Shown here: one piece after another, positions 16,865 to 24,668 of the stretch | Layout: every line of letters starts with the position of its first letter | How positions within the stretch are numbered: position 1 is the first letter of the stretch | DNA from: Arthrobacter sp. zg-Y1110 | Lineage (GTDB): Bacteria > Actinomycetota > Actinomycetes > Actinomycetales > Micrococcaceae | Assembly: GCF_025244865.1 (NCBI RefSeq) | Contig: NZ_CP104273.1 | Coordinates: forward strand, 336,604 to 400,603 | Direction of reading: 5' to 3' | DNA: 64,000 nt | Translations under genes and position numbers: made by a program | The notes under the pieces: model-generated | Database searches by the model: none | Seen by the model: the letters and a program-made list of their open reading frames with translations, nothing else | What the model was told of the DNA's origin: nothing

Positions 16865-16874
16865 GCCGCACACA
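16865..16874 (+). promoter_or_regulatory. Class-2 CCGCACACA element
   Basis: GCCGCACACA, then exactly 7 nt to ATG 16882. No GGGGAGA-type box at the class-1 distance. Confidence 0.55.
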
Positions 16875-16881
16875 GGTAGGC

Positions 16882-17787
16882 ATGAACCTGAACAGAATTT
16901 TCAAACGCAAGCCCGCCGGTGTCTCCGACGGAGGCCAATTCGCCCACGACCAGAAGGCAGAGTCCGCAGTGACTCTCGCTGCACCCCCGGAAACCCGGGA
17001 TACGGCGAAACTGAAGATGGGCGAATGGACACCGTACGGGGCGGCAGAACCCTTCAAGATCGAAGCGGAAGGAGTCCAGCGCTTCATGACCGGAGATGAT
17101 GGGGATTACCTCCGTCTCTCCGAGGAGCGCAACGCGGCAATTCCGGAGGAGTACCGCAGTGAGAACCGCTTCTACGCCGCGCACGACTACTACTACGGGC
17201 GGCCCAAGGCCGACGTGATGGACGTCGTAAAGGTCACCCACCCGGATGCCTTTGAGGAGGAGGAAGTGGAGTGGGCACGGGACCGCATCGCCGTCAGGGA
17301 TGCACCCCAGGACGTCCAGGAGGACCTGAGCGAGATCCAGAAGCGGTCCTCGATCGCCCGGGACAAGGCAGATCGGGTCCGCGAGGAAATGGCCCGGCTC
17401 GAAGCCGTCGAAAGGAAATGGGCCGCCTCCACGGTCGCCGCCGGCACGCTCGAGCACTTCCCCCAGGCGAAGGAAGTCAGCTACCTCCTGCACGGAGACA
17501 ACCTGGTGGGGTCCGTCAGCGTCACCGACGGTGAGAAGACACTCGGCAGCCTGTCCATGAAGCAGGACGGGGCCATCGACGGCACCGGACACGAAGCCGG
17601 CCAGGAGTACCTGCACACCGTCATCAGCAGGCTTGAGGACGTGCCGGACAGCTGGATGGCGGAGCAGGGAGCACAGGTGTCCGAGCCCGACGCCAACGGC
17701 GAGAGGGTCCTGACCATCGACATCCACTCAGCCCTCAACATGGCAGCTGAACGCTACCGCGACGAAGACCACCGCTGGCGGAGCTAA
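16882..17787 (+). CDS. GGQFA-tag family protein with WAAS module
   Basis: 301 aa. Divergent N-terminal tag (RKPAGVSDGGQFAHD) shared with the products of 27330 (minus), 57198, 58070, 60209 and 61152. After a coiled coil (QKRSSIARDKADRVREEMARLE) comes ERKWAASTVAAGTLEHFPQAKEVSYL, the WAAS module also present in the 60209 and 61152 proteins. Start fixed by the class-2 element. These tag proteins are common in actinobacterial plasmids and phages; role unknown. A strong terminator follows. Confidence 0.7.
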   Translation: MNLNRIFKRKPAGVSDGGQFAHDQKAESAVTLAAPPETRDTAKLKMGEWTPYGAAEPFKIEAEGVQRFMTGDDGDYLRLSEERNAAIPEEYRSENRFYAAHDYYYGRPKADVMDVVKVTHPDAFEEEEVEWARDRIAVRDAPQDVQEDLSEIQKRSSIARDKADRVREEMARLEAVERKWAASTVAAGTLEHFPQAKEVSYLLHGDNLVGSVSVTDGEKTLGSLSMKQDGAIDGTGHEAGQEYLHTVISRLEDVPDSWMAEQGAQVSEPDANGERVLTIDIHSALNMAAERYRDEDHRWRS

Positions 17788-17806
17788 GCAACCGCGTAGG
17801 TAAAGA

Positions 17807-17836
17807 GAAGGCCCGCACTATCCGGTGCGGGCCTTC
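17807..17836 (+). terminator. Strong hairpin terminator
   Basis: GAAGGCCCGCAC and GTGCGGGCCTTC, 12-bp stem with 6-nt loop, ending CTTCTTC. Confidence 0.75.
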
Positions 17837-17858
17837 TTCATGTCCGGGCCCGTCCGGT

Positions 17859-17889
17859 GTGCAGGGAACCGGCCCCGTCCGCACACATA
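17859..17889 (+). promoter_or_regulatory. Class-1 bipartite promoter element
   Basis: GTGCAGG, 12 nt, TCCGCACACATA; gene begins at 17933 behind its own ribosome site (leader about 37 nt). Confidence 0.65.
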
Positions 17890-17932
17890 CGAATTGCCGG
17901 CACACCGGCATCCCGCCGACGAAAGGCCCTCC

Positions 17933-18580
17933 ATGTTCACCGCTCCCGCCCGCAAGCTGGCAAACGCCCTGGTAAACGCTTCGCTCTTCGTGGATTCAAA
18001 GCCCGGCGAGCACCGTGGACACCTGGCCGGCATCCGGGTCCGGGTCACCTCATCCCTGCTGGATGCAACCGGAACGGACGCCTACATCCTCGCCCAGGGG
18101 CGCACTGAAGGAACCAGCCCCGGAGATGAATGGGCTGCCCTGCTGTCGGCCGTCGAACTCAAGCCGGCCCTGGCCGCCCTGAAACGCGCCCGCGGCAATG
18201 CCGGAGTCGACTTCGACGGCTCCTCCGTCATCTTCACCATCGCCGATGAGACGTTCGAAGTACCCGTCATGGAAGGCGTGGATAAGTTCGCCGGCATGGA
18301 CAGCCTCTTCCCCGCTGCCGTGGAGCACCGCAACAGCCCCGGCTACATGGCCCTGGACCCGGCACTCCTGGCGAAGCTGGGAAAGCTGAAGGACTACGAC
18401 GCCGCCAACACCAGGGTCGAACGTTTCCACCCGCATTCGCTGGCCATCGGGCTGAACCCTGATTCGGGCAAGCCCGCAGTTGCCGCCTTCGGCCCGGATT
18501 TCCGTCTGGTGATCGCGGTCCGGCGTACCTCCGGCATCCCGGTGGAGCTGGACGAAGTCTGCACCGGCTGGGCCTCCTGA
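17933..18580 (+). CDS. Putative sliding-clamp-like (DnaN-type) protein
   Basis: 215 aa. Order of elements (ARKLANALVNASLFVD..., VRVTSSLLDATGTDAYILAQGR, LKPALAALKRARGN, YMALDPALLAKLGKLKDYD, FRLVIAVRR) resembles domains of bacterial beta clamps, including the L-P-LL-L-x-L helix of domain III, but it is shorter than DnaN (about 370 aa). A reduced phage-type clamp is plausible; resemblance is by eye only. Sits directly upstream of the sigma-factor gene. Confidence 0.5.
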   Translation: MFTAPARKLANALVNASLFVDSKPGEHRGHLAGIRVRVTSSLLDATGTDAYILAQGRTEGTSPGDEWAALLSAVELKPALAALKRARGNAGVDFDGSSVIFTIADETFEVPVMEGVDKFAGMDSLFPAAVEHRNSPGYMALDPALLAKLGKLKDYDAANTRVERFHPHSLAIGLNPDSGKPAVAAFGPDFRLVIAVRRTSGIPVELDEVCTGWAS

Positions 18581-18620
18581 CCTTTCCCGGGCGCCGGTCC
18601 AGCCCGGGCCGGCACCCGGT

Positions 18621-18651
18621 GGGGACAAACACCTGGTCGTCCGCACACATG
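18621..18651 (+). promoter_or_regulatory. Class-1 bipartite promoter element of the sigma gene
   Basis: GGGGACA, 12 nt, TCCGCACACATG; ATG 18658 begins 6 nt later (leaderless). Suggests that the sigma factor drives its own gene. Confidence 0.75.
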
Positions 18652-18657
18652 AGGGAC

Positions 18658-19770
18658 ATGAACGAGATCCATCCCGCCGACAGGGCCGAGAACGCCGAAG
18701 CATCCTACGAAGGACCGGCGTCCCCGGACCACGAACGGAGGCGCGCCGACGACATCAAGACCTATCTGTCGACCATCGGCCGGTACAAGCTCCTCAAGCC
18801 CGAAGAGGAGAAGGAACTCGGTGCTGCCATCGAAGCGGGCCTGTATGCACAGCACCTGCTCGGGGACGGAACCGAACGCAGCCGCAGGGAAGCCCTGGAC
18901 CTCGAGCTGCTGGCCCGCCGCGGACGGGAAGCAAACGATAAGTTCTTCCACGCCAACCTTCGCCTCGTCGTCTCCATCGCACGCCGCTTCGGCGGCCGCG
19001 GCATGGATCTCCTGGACATCATCCAGGAAGGCAACATCGGACTGATGACCGCCGTGGAGCGCTTCGATTACACGATGGACATCAAGTTCTCCACCTACGC
19101 CACCTGGTGGATCAGGCAGGCCGTAAGCCGTGCCGTCGCCGACCAGAGCCGCACCATCCGTTTCCCGATCCACTACCACGACGTCATCACGAAGTTCCAT
19201 GCCGTCACCACAAAGCTGGAAGGGACCCTGGGACGTTTCCCTGAAGCGGAAGAGGTCGCCGAAGCCACCGGCATGGCCGTGGAAGCCGTACTCCTGGCCC
19301 GCCGCCGCACCCAGCCGATCCTTTCGCTGGATGCCCGCATCAACGACGGCGACGAGGACGACGAAGGCCTGGAAGGCTTCGACGCGCGCTACCAGACCAT
19401 CCATGAGCCGGAGGCTCCGGACCCGTTCGACTTTGCCGAGCACCACGACCTGAACCGGGCACTGACCAGCGCGCTGGATCTTCTCCCGGCGCGCGAAGCG
19501 CACATCCTGGCACTGCGGCACGGTCTTACCGACGGACTCCCGCGCACCCTCCAGGAAACCGGCGACATCCTGGGCCTCACCCGCGAACGTATCCGCCAGC
19601 TGGAAGTCAAAGCGATCGACACCCTCCGCCAGCCGGAGAACACCGGTGCCCTCATGGACTTCTTCGAACCCGACCAGGGCTACACCGTCCCCGTCCGCAC
19701 TGTCCGGCGCCGCACGGCCAAGGTCCTGCCGTTCCTTCCTGCGGCCGAACAGACACTGGCCGCAGCCTAA
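18658..19770 (+). CDS. RpoD-family (sigma-70 group 1/2) RNA polymerase sigma factor
   Basis: 370 aa. Region 1.2 (DDIKTYLSTIGRYKLLKPEEEKELG), region 2 (NLRLVVSIARRF, MDLLDIIQEGNIGLM, YATWWIRQAVSRAVADQSRTIRFP), region 3 (ITKFHAVTTKLEGTLGRFP), and region 4.2 helix-turn-helix (TLQETGDILGLTRERIRQLEVKAID) are all present. It lacks the long acidic 1.1 domain of housekeeping actinobacterial sigmas. The position equal to Thr440 of E. coli RpoD, which reads base -12, is Ser (AVSRAV). It should redirect RNA polymerase. Start 18658 is set by the promoter element; an in-frame start at 18619 lies upstream of it. Confidence 0.93.
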   Translation: MNEIHPADRAENAEASYEGPASPDHERRRADDIKTYLSTIGRYKLLKPEEEKELGAAIEAGLYAQHLLGDGTERSRREALDLELLARRGREANDKFFHANLRLVVSIARRFGGRGMDLLDIIQEGNIGLMTAVERFDYTMDIKFSTYATWWIRQAVSRAVADQSRTIRFPIHYHDVITKFHAVTTKLEGTLGRFPEAEEVAEATGMAVEAVLLARRRTQPILSLDARINDGDEDDEGLEGFDARYQTIHEPEAPDPFDFAEHHDLNRALTSALDLLPAREAHILALRHGLTDGLPRTLQETGDILGLTRERIRQLEVKAIDTLRQPENTGALMDFFEPDQGYTVPVRTVRRRTAKVLPFLPAAEQTLAAA

Positions 19771-19807
19771 ACAGGACGGCACCTACGGGCAGCGGCGCCG
19801 GCCTGCC

Positions 19808-19838
19808 GGTGAAAGGTCCGCACCTGTCCGCACACATA
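19808..19838 (+). promoter_or_regulatory. Class-1 bipartite promoter element
   Basis: GGTGAAA, 12 nt, TCCGCACACATA; ATG 19845 begins 6 nt later (leaderless). Confidence 0.75.
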
Positions 19839-19844
19839 GGGGAT

Positions 19845-20237
19845 ATGAACACGAACCTTGAGCAGATCACCCAGATGGCAGCCGACGCCAGCAACCCTGA
19901 GTGGCTTATCAGCACTGCCCGTGGGGATATGACCACCCGCGGGCAGGAGTACTTCCACCTGGTTGAGGAAGCCCTGGATGAGCGGTACGGACGCAACGCA
20001 CTGGACTTCGGTACGGACCACCGCACCGCGTACTTGACGGTTGCCGCGGTGAACTCTGCCCCCGTGATGGCAGCGTCACTGCTTTCCCTCTCCGCCCTGG
20101 CTGAGTCGATCCCCGACGACGCCCCCGAAGCGCTGCGTGAAATGGCTGCCGCCATCCTCGACGCCGCCGCTTCGGTTCCCGATGTCCGCCCGGCGCCGGG
20201 CCATCTCTCCGAAAAGAAAGAAGGGGCAGCAGCATGA
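19845..20237 (+). CDS. Hypothetical protein
   Basis: 130 aa, helical, acidic. Contains AADASNPEWLISTARGDMTTRGQEYFHLVEEALDER and Ala-rich helices at the C-terminus. No family recognised. First of four overlapping genes (ATGA junction to the next). Confidence 0.65.
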   Translation: MNTNLEQITQMAADASNPEWLISTARGDMTTRGQEYFHLVEEALDERYGRNALDFGTDHRTAYLTVAAVNSAPVMAASLLSLSALAESIPDDAPEALREMAAAILDAAASVPDVRPAPGHLSEKKEGAAA

Positions 20238-20896
20238 GCCTTTCGCATCCGATGACCTTCAACGGGGTCACCTACCGGGCCCGCCGGGCCATCATCGTAA
20301 AGAGCCACTTCGGTATCTCCGACCACGGCGGCGTGATGACCATCGACCTGCACCTGTCCTACCCCGACGGCGGCCCCGGCCTTACCAGCATCGGCGGCTA
20401 TGCCCTTGACGGCAAGGCAGTACGCGGAGAACGCACCAGCACCGCCTACGGCATGGACTACGCAGTGAAGGTCATGGCTGCGGTCGGTGCAAGCTCATGG
20501 GAAGACGTCCAGGGCCGCGAATGCCTGGCATTGTTCTCCGTCCCCTCAAGCTCTGAATCCGACGACGAGGACTTCTGGGGCCGGCACCCCGTGGGCATCG
20601 CCACCTCCGACGGCACGAACGCCTTCTTCCCGCAGACCCACTCCGCCTTCTGGGCCGAGCGCGGCACCGCTGCACCGAAACCTTCCGAAGAGCTGTCCGG
20701 CTCACAGCTGTCACAGCTGCCTGCAGGATCCAGCGTCGGCTTCATCAACAAGACGGACGCCTCCTCGGGGGTGGCCATCTGCGGCGGGAACGGACTCTGG
20801 TCGGCAACAGGCATCGGAGACGACCTCGATGACTACGCCCTCTGGGCACGCACCGCCCGCATCTACTACCTCGGCACAGTCATTCCGGCCGTATGA
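20234..20896 (+). CDS. LPxGS-domain protein
   Basis: 220 aa. First 130 residues form a beta-rich domain (MTFNGVTYRARRAIIVKSHFG). The C-terminal 65 residues are an LPxGS module: LSQLPAGSSVGFINKTDASSGVAICGGNGLWSATG ending in a tyrosine-rich strand. The next gene encodes the same module alone, so a domain duplication occurred here. Confidence 0.65.
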   Translation: MSLSHPMTFNGVTYRARRAIIVKSHFGISDHGGVMTIDLHLSYPDGGPGLTSIGGYALDGKAVRGERTSTAYGMDYAVKVMAAVGASSWEDVQGRECLALFSVPSSSESDDEDFWGRHPVGIATSDGTNAFFPQTHSAFWAERGTAAPKPSEELSGSQLSQLPAGSSVGFINKTDASSGVAICGGNGLWSATGIGDDLDDYALWARTARIYYLGTVIPAV

Positions 20897-21228
20897 GCGA
20901 CGGTGCGCGCGGAGGAAACATTCTCCTCATTCCGGAAAACACAGAAGAATGGAACAGCAACAGTTCACACGCGGCCAACCGCCACCCCGAAAGGACACCC
21001 GCATTGGGCACCCCCGTCGACGACCTCGCCCAGCTGACGGCGCTCGAACCCGGAACCTCCGTCCGCGTCTCCGGGCGCATCGGACCGGGGCTGGCCCTGC
21101 GCAACGAGGACGGCAGCTGGTCGGCCACCGGTATCAGCACTCCGCTGTGCGACGAGGAACTCTGGGAGTACTTCGGCTCGATCACCGTTCTGTCCCGGCC
21201 GCGCATGATGGAGGGTGAGTGTGCCTGA
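20893..21228 (+). CDS. LPxGS-domain protein
   Basis: 111 aa by ATGA overlap; TTG 21003 with AAAGGA upstream is a possible shorter start. The module LTALEPGTSVRVSGRIGPGLALRNEDGSWSATGISTPLCDEELWEYFGSITVL aligns with the C-terminus of the preceding protein through the GSWSATGI / GLWSATGI core (longest stretch given in words to mark the match). Confidence 0.6.
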   Translation: MSDGARGGNILLIPENTEEWNSNSSHAANRHPERTPALGTPVDDLAQLTALEPGTSVRVSGRIGPGLALRNEDGSWSATGISTPLCDEELWEYFGSITVLSRPRMMEGECA

Positions 21229-21631
21229 GCCCGTGACCCCTGCCGCGGCGCTGCTGGAGGAAATCACAGCCGCCCACCAGTTCACCCATTCCACTGAAGG
21301 CGACGGATGGTCCGAACCCCTGGTGGAGAGCTACGACTGCTCGTGCAGCCACAGCCATTACGGCTTCTGGGTGCAGGAAGACCCCCGGCACACCGGCCGG
21401 CGTGAACTCCACGACGACGTCGGGACGTTCCTCAATGAGCACTCAGCCCACCTGGTCCGCGTGCTCGCCCCTGCCCTCGAGGCAGCCTGGGATGCCGGCC
21501 ATGAGTCAGGCACACGGCAGGCTGCCCGGCCCACCCGCATCGACCTGGCCGGCGACCACAACCCCTACCGCCGCGGTCAGGACACCGTAGCCAGCCAGGC
21601 AGTCCGGTACCCCCGCCGTCCTGTGGAATAA
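21221..21631 (+). CDS. Hypothetical protein with Cys/His pair
   Basis: 136 aa from GTG 21221 (GGAGG 6 nt upstream), overlapping the previous gene. Contains ESYDCSCSHSHYGFWVQED, a Cys/His-rich stretch, and a helical part. The C-terminus is Arg/Pro-rich. Function unknown. Followed by a strong terminator. Confidence 0.65.
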   Translation: MPEPVTPAAALLEEITAAHQFTHSTEGDGWSEPLVESYDCSCSHSHYGFWVQEDPRHTGRRELHDDVGTFLNEHSAHLVRVLAPALEAAWDAGHESGTRQAARPTRIDLAGDHNPYRRGQDTVASQAVRYPRRPVE

Positions 21632-21644
21632 CGTCAGTGCTGCC

Positions 21645-21676
21645 AGCCCCGCCGGGCAAGACCGGCGGGGCTTTTC
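21645..21676 (+). terminator. Rho-independent terminator
   Basis: AGCCCCGCCGG and CCGGCGGGGCT, 11-bp stem, 6-nt loop, followed by TTT. Confidence 0.8.
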
Positions 21677-21695
21677 CATGCCCGGGTGGCGCCCC

Positions 21696-21726
21696 GTCGA
21701 GAGATCCGCCGTCCTCCGCACACATA
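21696..21726 (+). promoter_or_regulatory. Class-1 bipartite promoter element
   Basis: GTCGAGA, 12 nt, TCCGCACACATA. First good gene starts at 21833; the leader of about 100 nt contains a small ORF. Confidence 0.65.
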
Positions 21727-21753
21727 GAGCCCATAAGCACCCTGCAACAGGGG

Positions 21754-21840
21754 ATGCCCGCCAAACTTTTCCGGGCGCCGGCTTCCAAGGCCCCGCACAC
21801 TGTCCATAACTGCCCGAACGGGAGTACACCAAGTGAATGA
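21754..21840 (+). CDS. Possible 28-aa leader peptide ORF
   Basis: ATG within the long leader of the next gene; its TGA overlaps that gene's GTG start region (21833), the arrangement expected for translational coupling. Ribosome site is weak (CAGGGG). No homology claimed. Confidence 0.3.
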   Translation: MPAKLFRAPASKAPHTVHNCPNGSTPSE

Positions 21841-22222
21841 AAGACCGCAGTCCGCATCTGCAGCCGCAGAGCCCCTCCTTCTTGCCGCCCCGGAGTCCGT
21901 CGTCCTCGAAATGAACAAGCCGGCACGGCCCGTCTTCGCCGTCCAGCGCCCGCTGTCCCTGACCCGTTCCATCGAGATCGCCGATGCTCTCACATCGCTT
22001 CACGGGACAGGGATCACCGTCGAGGAGATGGGGAACCGGTTCGTATTCTTCACCCCCGGCCGCCGCTGCTCGTGCCTGCACTGCTGCAGGTACCTGGCAT
22101 TCTTCGCCGACCGCTCCCCTGAACACGTCATGGCCATGCCGTGCACCGAATGCGGCAACGACCGGTGCCCGAGGGCCATCCGCCACACCCAGAACTGCAC
22201 CGGCGGGGCAAAAGCCCTGTGA
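21833..22222 (+). CDS. Cys-rich putative zinc-binding protein
   Basis: 129 aa. The C-terminal half holds GRRCSCLHCCRYLAFF and CTECGNDRCPRA..HTQNC: eight Cys in CxC, CxxC and CxxxxC spacing, suggesting one or two structural zinc sites. N-terminal half contains TRSIEIADALTSLHG. Function unknown. GTGA overlap with the next gene. Confidence 0.65.
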   Translation: MNERPQSASAAAEPLLLAAPESVVLEMNKPARPVFAVQRPLSLTRSIEIADALTSLHGTGITVEEMGNRFVFFTPGRRCSCLHCCRYLAFFADRSPEHVMAMPCTECGNDRCPRAIRHTQNCTGGAKAL

Positions 22223-22944
22223 GCACGACACCTCCGGACCTTGCCACCGTGGACCTCACCTCCGAGGGCCTCGTCATCACCCTGCTGGACGGCACCGCCT
22301 ACACGGCAGTCTTCTCCTTCCCGGTCCCCATGGAGAAGCGGACCTGCACCGACGGCAGTCACGGCAAAGCATTCCCCGACGTCCTCGTCACCGACGAAAA
22401 GGGCCTTGCCGCCCACTGGCACATCGGAGGCCGGGCGAAGCTTCCCGAGGTGGTGAACAACGCCGTAGCCTCACACTTCAAGGACGTGGTGGAAAGAGAG
22501 CATGCCGCCGCCGGTTACCGCCGCCTGCTTCCCGTCCCCGAGGCCGTCGTCGAACAGTTCCGCCAGACCGACCCTGACGCGACGGTTGAAGAGATCCGCC
22601 TGGCCGACGCCGCACACCGCGGAATGGTTGCAGACCTTGGCATGGGTTCGCGCACCACCGCCCTGTGGATTGCCCGGAACTACATTCAGGCCGAGGTGCA
22701 CTACGCTGTGGTCGAAGACCTTGAAGCCGACGTCGTGGAACTGGAAGATAAAAACCGGGACCTGAATGAGCAGGTGGAGAGCCACTCCGAGTGCTCCAGT
22801 TCCGGCGAAGACGAGCCCTCGCCCAAGGTTGCCGGAATCCTGAGCGCCGTAGAACTTCTGCGCACCCAGGGCGCCAAAGTGCTTGAGTTCCGTGCCGGCC
22901 GGGACGACGTCGAGAAGGTGATCGACCTGCTCGACGCTGCGTAG
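22219..22944 (+). CDS. Hypothetical protein with coiled coil
   Basis: 241 aa from GTG 22219. Beta-rich first 75 residues (VDLTSEGLVITLLDGTAYTAVFSF), a helical middle, and a coiled coil near residues 180-200 (VVEDLEADVVELEDKNRDL). Acidic. No recognised domain. Confidence 0.65.
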   Translation: MSTTPPDLATVDLTSEGLVITLLDGTAYTAVFSFPVPMEKRTCTDGSHGKAFPDVLVTDEKGLAAHWHIGGRAKLPEVVNNAVASHFKDVVEREHAAAGYRRLLPVPEAVVEQFRQTDPDATVEEIRLADAAHRGMVADLGMGSRTTALWIARNYIQAEVHYAVVEDLEADVVELEDKNRDLNEQVESHSECSSSGEDEPSPKVAGILSAVELLRTQGAKVLEFRAGRDDVEKVIDLLDAA

Positions 22945-22962
22945 CCCAGGAAGGGGCGTGCC

Positions 22963-23283
22963 ATGACTGCCATCATCGAGCAGAATGCCGTTGGCAACCG
23001 GAGAGAGTTCACCCTCACCGTGTCCGCCCATGCGGACATCAGCCGCGGCGGCGGATCCGTTCGGCAGACACTCATCCAGGCAAGGGCAGCCCGCACGCCC
23101 GACGGCTACACCAGCGCCGACACCAGGGTGCTCAGTGACGACTTCACCTGGACAACCATCCTCAGCCTGACCGGCGACATGGCTGCCGTTCCGGAGCCGG
23201 CACCCGGGGAAGACTTCATCCAGACCCTGAAGAATTACGGGCTGGACCTGGTCGAACGGACCATCCGGATCATCTCGCTTTAG
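22963..23283 (+). CDS. Hypothetical protein
   Basis: 106 aa, beta-rich (RREFTLTVSAHADISRGGGSV), with a C-terminal helix ending in RTIRIISL. AAGGGG precedes the ATG. Last gene of the operon; the next promoter box starts 5 nt after its stop. Confidence 0.65.
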   Translation: MTAIIEQNAVGNRREFTLTVSAHADISRGGGSVRQTLIQARAARTPDGYTSADTRVLSDDFTWTTILSLTGDMAAVPEPAPGEDFIQTLKNYGLDLVERTIRIISL

Positions 23284-23287
23284 GGGC

Positions 23288-23318
23288 GGGGAGAGATCCT
23301 GCAGCGTCCGCACACATA
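23288..23318 (+). promoter_or_regulatory. Class-1 bipartite promoter element
   Basis: GGGGAGA, 12 nt, TCCGCACACATA; gene starts at 23361 (leader about 36 nt). Confidence 0.72.
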
Positions 23319-23360
23319 AAGGGGTACCGGCACTTCCGGCCGGACCTACCGAAAGACCCC

Positions 23361-23654
23361 ATGGACGAACAGGCTCCCGCAACCGCGTACCCGCGCACCT
23401 TTACGACCTTCGTTGATCTGCGTGACGGCCTCGATGAGCTGAACTACGAGCTCGGCATCGACGCCACCGGTATCACCACAGGATCCGGCACGGCGTTCTG
23501 GTTCGCCTACTGCACCGATCCCGACGGCCTCTGGTGTGTGGAATCCGGCCACCCCGGCGAAAGACTTGCCGACGACGGATGCTACGACACCCTCCCGCTG
23601 GACACCGTCCGCGGAATGGGCCCCTGGACAATTCTCTGGGCACCGGCCAGCTGA
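23361..23654 (+). CDS. Hypothetical protein
   Basis: 97 aa, acidic, with WFAYCTDPDGLWCVESGHPGE in the centre and Trp-rich end (MGPWTILWAPAS). The leader carries CTACCGAAAGA, repeated before the next gene. First gene of the operon that encodes the pilin-like proteins. Confidence 0.65.
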   Translation: MDEQAPATAYPRTFTTFVDLRDGLDELNYELGIDATGITTGSGTAFWFAYCTDPDGLWCVESGHPGERLADDGCYDTLPLDTVRGMGPWTILWAPAS

Positions 23655-23698
23655 CCTTCCCCGCGGCCGCGACGGCGGCTGCCCTACCGAAAGATTTC

Positions 23699-23974
23699 AT
23701 GAAGAACCTGAAAGCATCCATCCGTACAGCCCTGGGCAACAGCCGCGGCTACACCATCGCAGACGTCCTGATCGGCGTCATCGTCACGGGCATCCTGGGC
23801 TTCGTCGCCATCGGATCCATTTACGCCGTGGATTCCGGAGTGGCACTGGGCAGCTACTTCATTGGCGTCGCCGCCGTTGCAGGGGTAGGCGGACTGGGCT
23901 ACTACGCGTACACCCTGTGGAAGAAGAGCACTGCAGCCGGCGGAACCAAGATCGGCCAGGTGCCGGGCCAGTGA
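23699..23974 (+). CDS. Pilin-like two-helix membrane protein 1
   Basis: 91 aa. Basic N-terminus, LGNSRG, then YTIADVLIGVIVTGILGFV (helix 1) and a second helix (about residues 50-72) ending YTLWKKS. The G followed by an aromatic and D at +5 before a hydrophobic helix resembles a class III (prepilin) signal; two helices also resemble VirB2/TrbC-type pilins. Three such genes are in tandem, overlapping, with a fourth at 5784. Confidence 0.65.
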   Translation: MKNLKASIRTALGNSRGYTIADVLIGVIVTGILGFVAIGSIYAVDSGVALGSYFIGVAAVAGVGGLGYYAYTLWKKSTAAGGTKIGQVPGQ

Positions 23975-24291
23975 CGAGGAGCGGGACCGTATCCGCACGG
24001 AAGGCCCTGGGCAGCACCCGCGGCAGCGCCCTGCTCGAGATGATTATCGGGCTGGCCATCACGATGATGCTGTTCCTCGCAGTCACCTCTTCAGTGAACG
24101 CCATGGCCGGGGACGGACTGATCAGCACTTCAGCAATGATCAATGCTGGCCTGGTTGCCGGCGCCGTCCTCCTGGCAGCCGGTCTGGGAACCTACGTCTT
24201 TTTGCTGTGGAAGCGCGTCTCCGGAGTACAGGCCGCCGAAGCTGAGACGGCCGCCCGTGAAGCCAAAGCAGCATCGGTGCAACACCTGTGA
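23971..24291 (+). CDS. Pilin-like two-helix membrane protein 2
   Basis: 106 aa from GTG 23971 (GTGA overlap). LGSTRG, then SALLEMIIGLAITMMLFLAV with Glu at +5 after the Gly, as in TadE-type pilin signals; second helix about residues 53-75, then LLWKRVS and an Ala/Glu-rich cytoplasmic tail. Confidence 0.65.
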   Translation: MTRSGTVSARKALGSTRGSALLEMIIGLAITMMLFLAVTSSVNAMAGDGLISTSAMINAGLVAGAVLLAAGLGTYVFLLWKRVSGVQAAEAETAAREAKAASVQHL

Positions 24292-24596
24292 ACCCTTTGA
24301 AGCCACAGTCCGCGCGTTCAGCCCTGGGTAGCTCCCGCGGCGGGCTCGACCTCGCCTCCCTGCTGATCTGCATCGTCATCGTTGCTTTGCTGGCTGCCGG
24401 TTTCCTGGGCGCAGTGCAGGCTGCCGGGTATGGATCCGTCGGTGGTCCGGTTCAGGATGAGTTCGATATGTCCGGCATCGTGAACTATGCGGTCGCCGGC
24501 GTCACGGTTATTGTCGCTGCTGCCCTTGGTGCCTACGCGTACAGGCTGTGGAAGAAGACCGCCGCTGCCGGCACCGGCCCGAAGGGCGTGGCATGA
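24288..24596 (+). CDS. Pilin-like two-helix membrane protein 3
   Basis: 102 aa from GTG 24288. LGSSRG, helix 1 (LASLLICIVIVALLAAGFL), helix 2 (about residues 64-82) and YRLWKKT, paralogous to the two preceding proteins. +5 Glu/Asp is missing here, so a prepilin-type cleavage is less likely for this copy. Confidence 0.65.
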   Translation: MNPLKPQSARSALGSSRGGLDLASLLICIVIVALLAAGFLGAVQAAGYGSVGGPVQDEFDMSGIVNYAVAGVTVIVAAALGAYAYRLWKKTAAAGTGPKGVA

Positions 24597-24668
24597 AGGC
24601 GCCTGAAGGCCCCTCCCGGGGTCCCGACCGACAACCCGGCGTTCAACCGCCTGGTCTCCGCCATTGCC

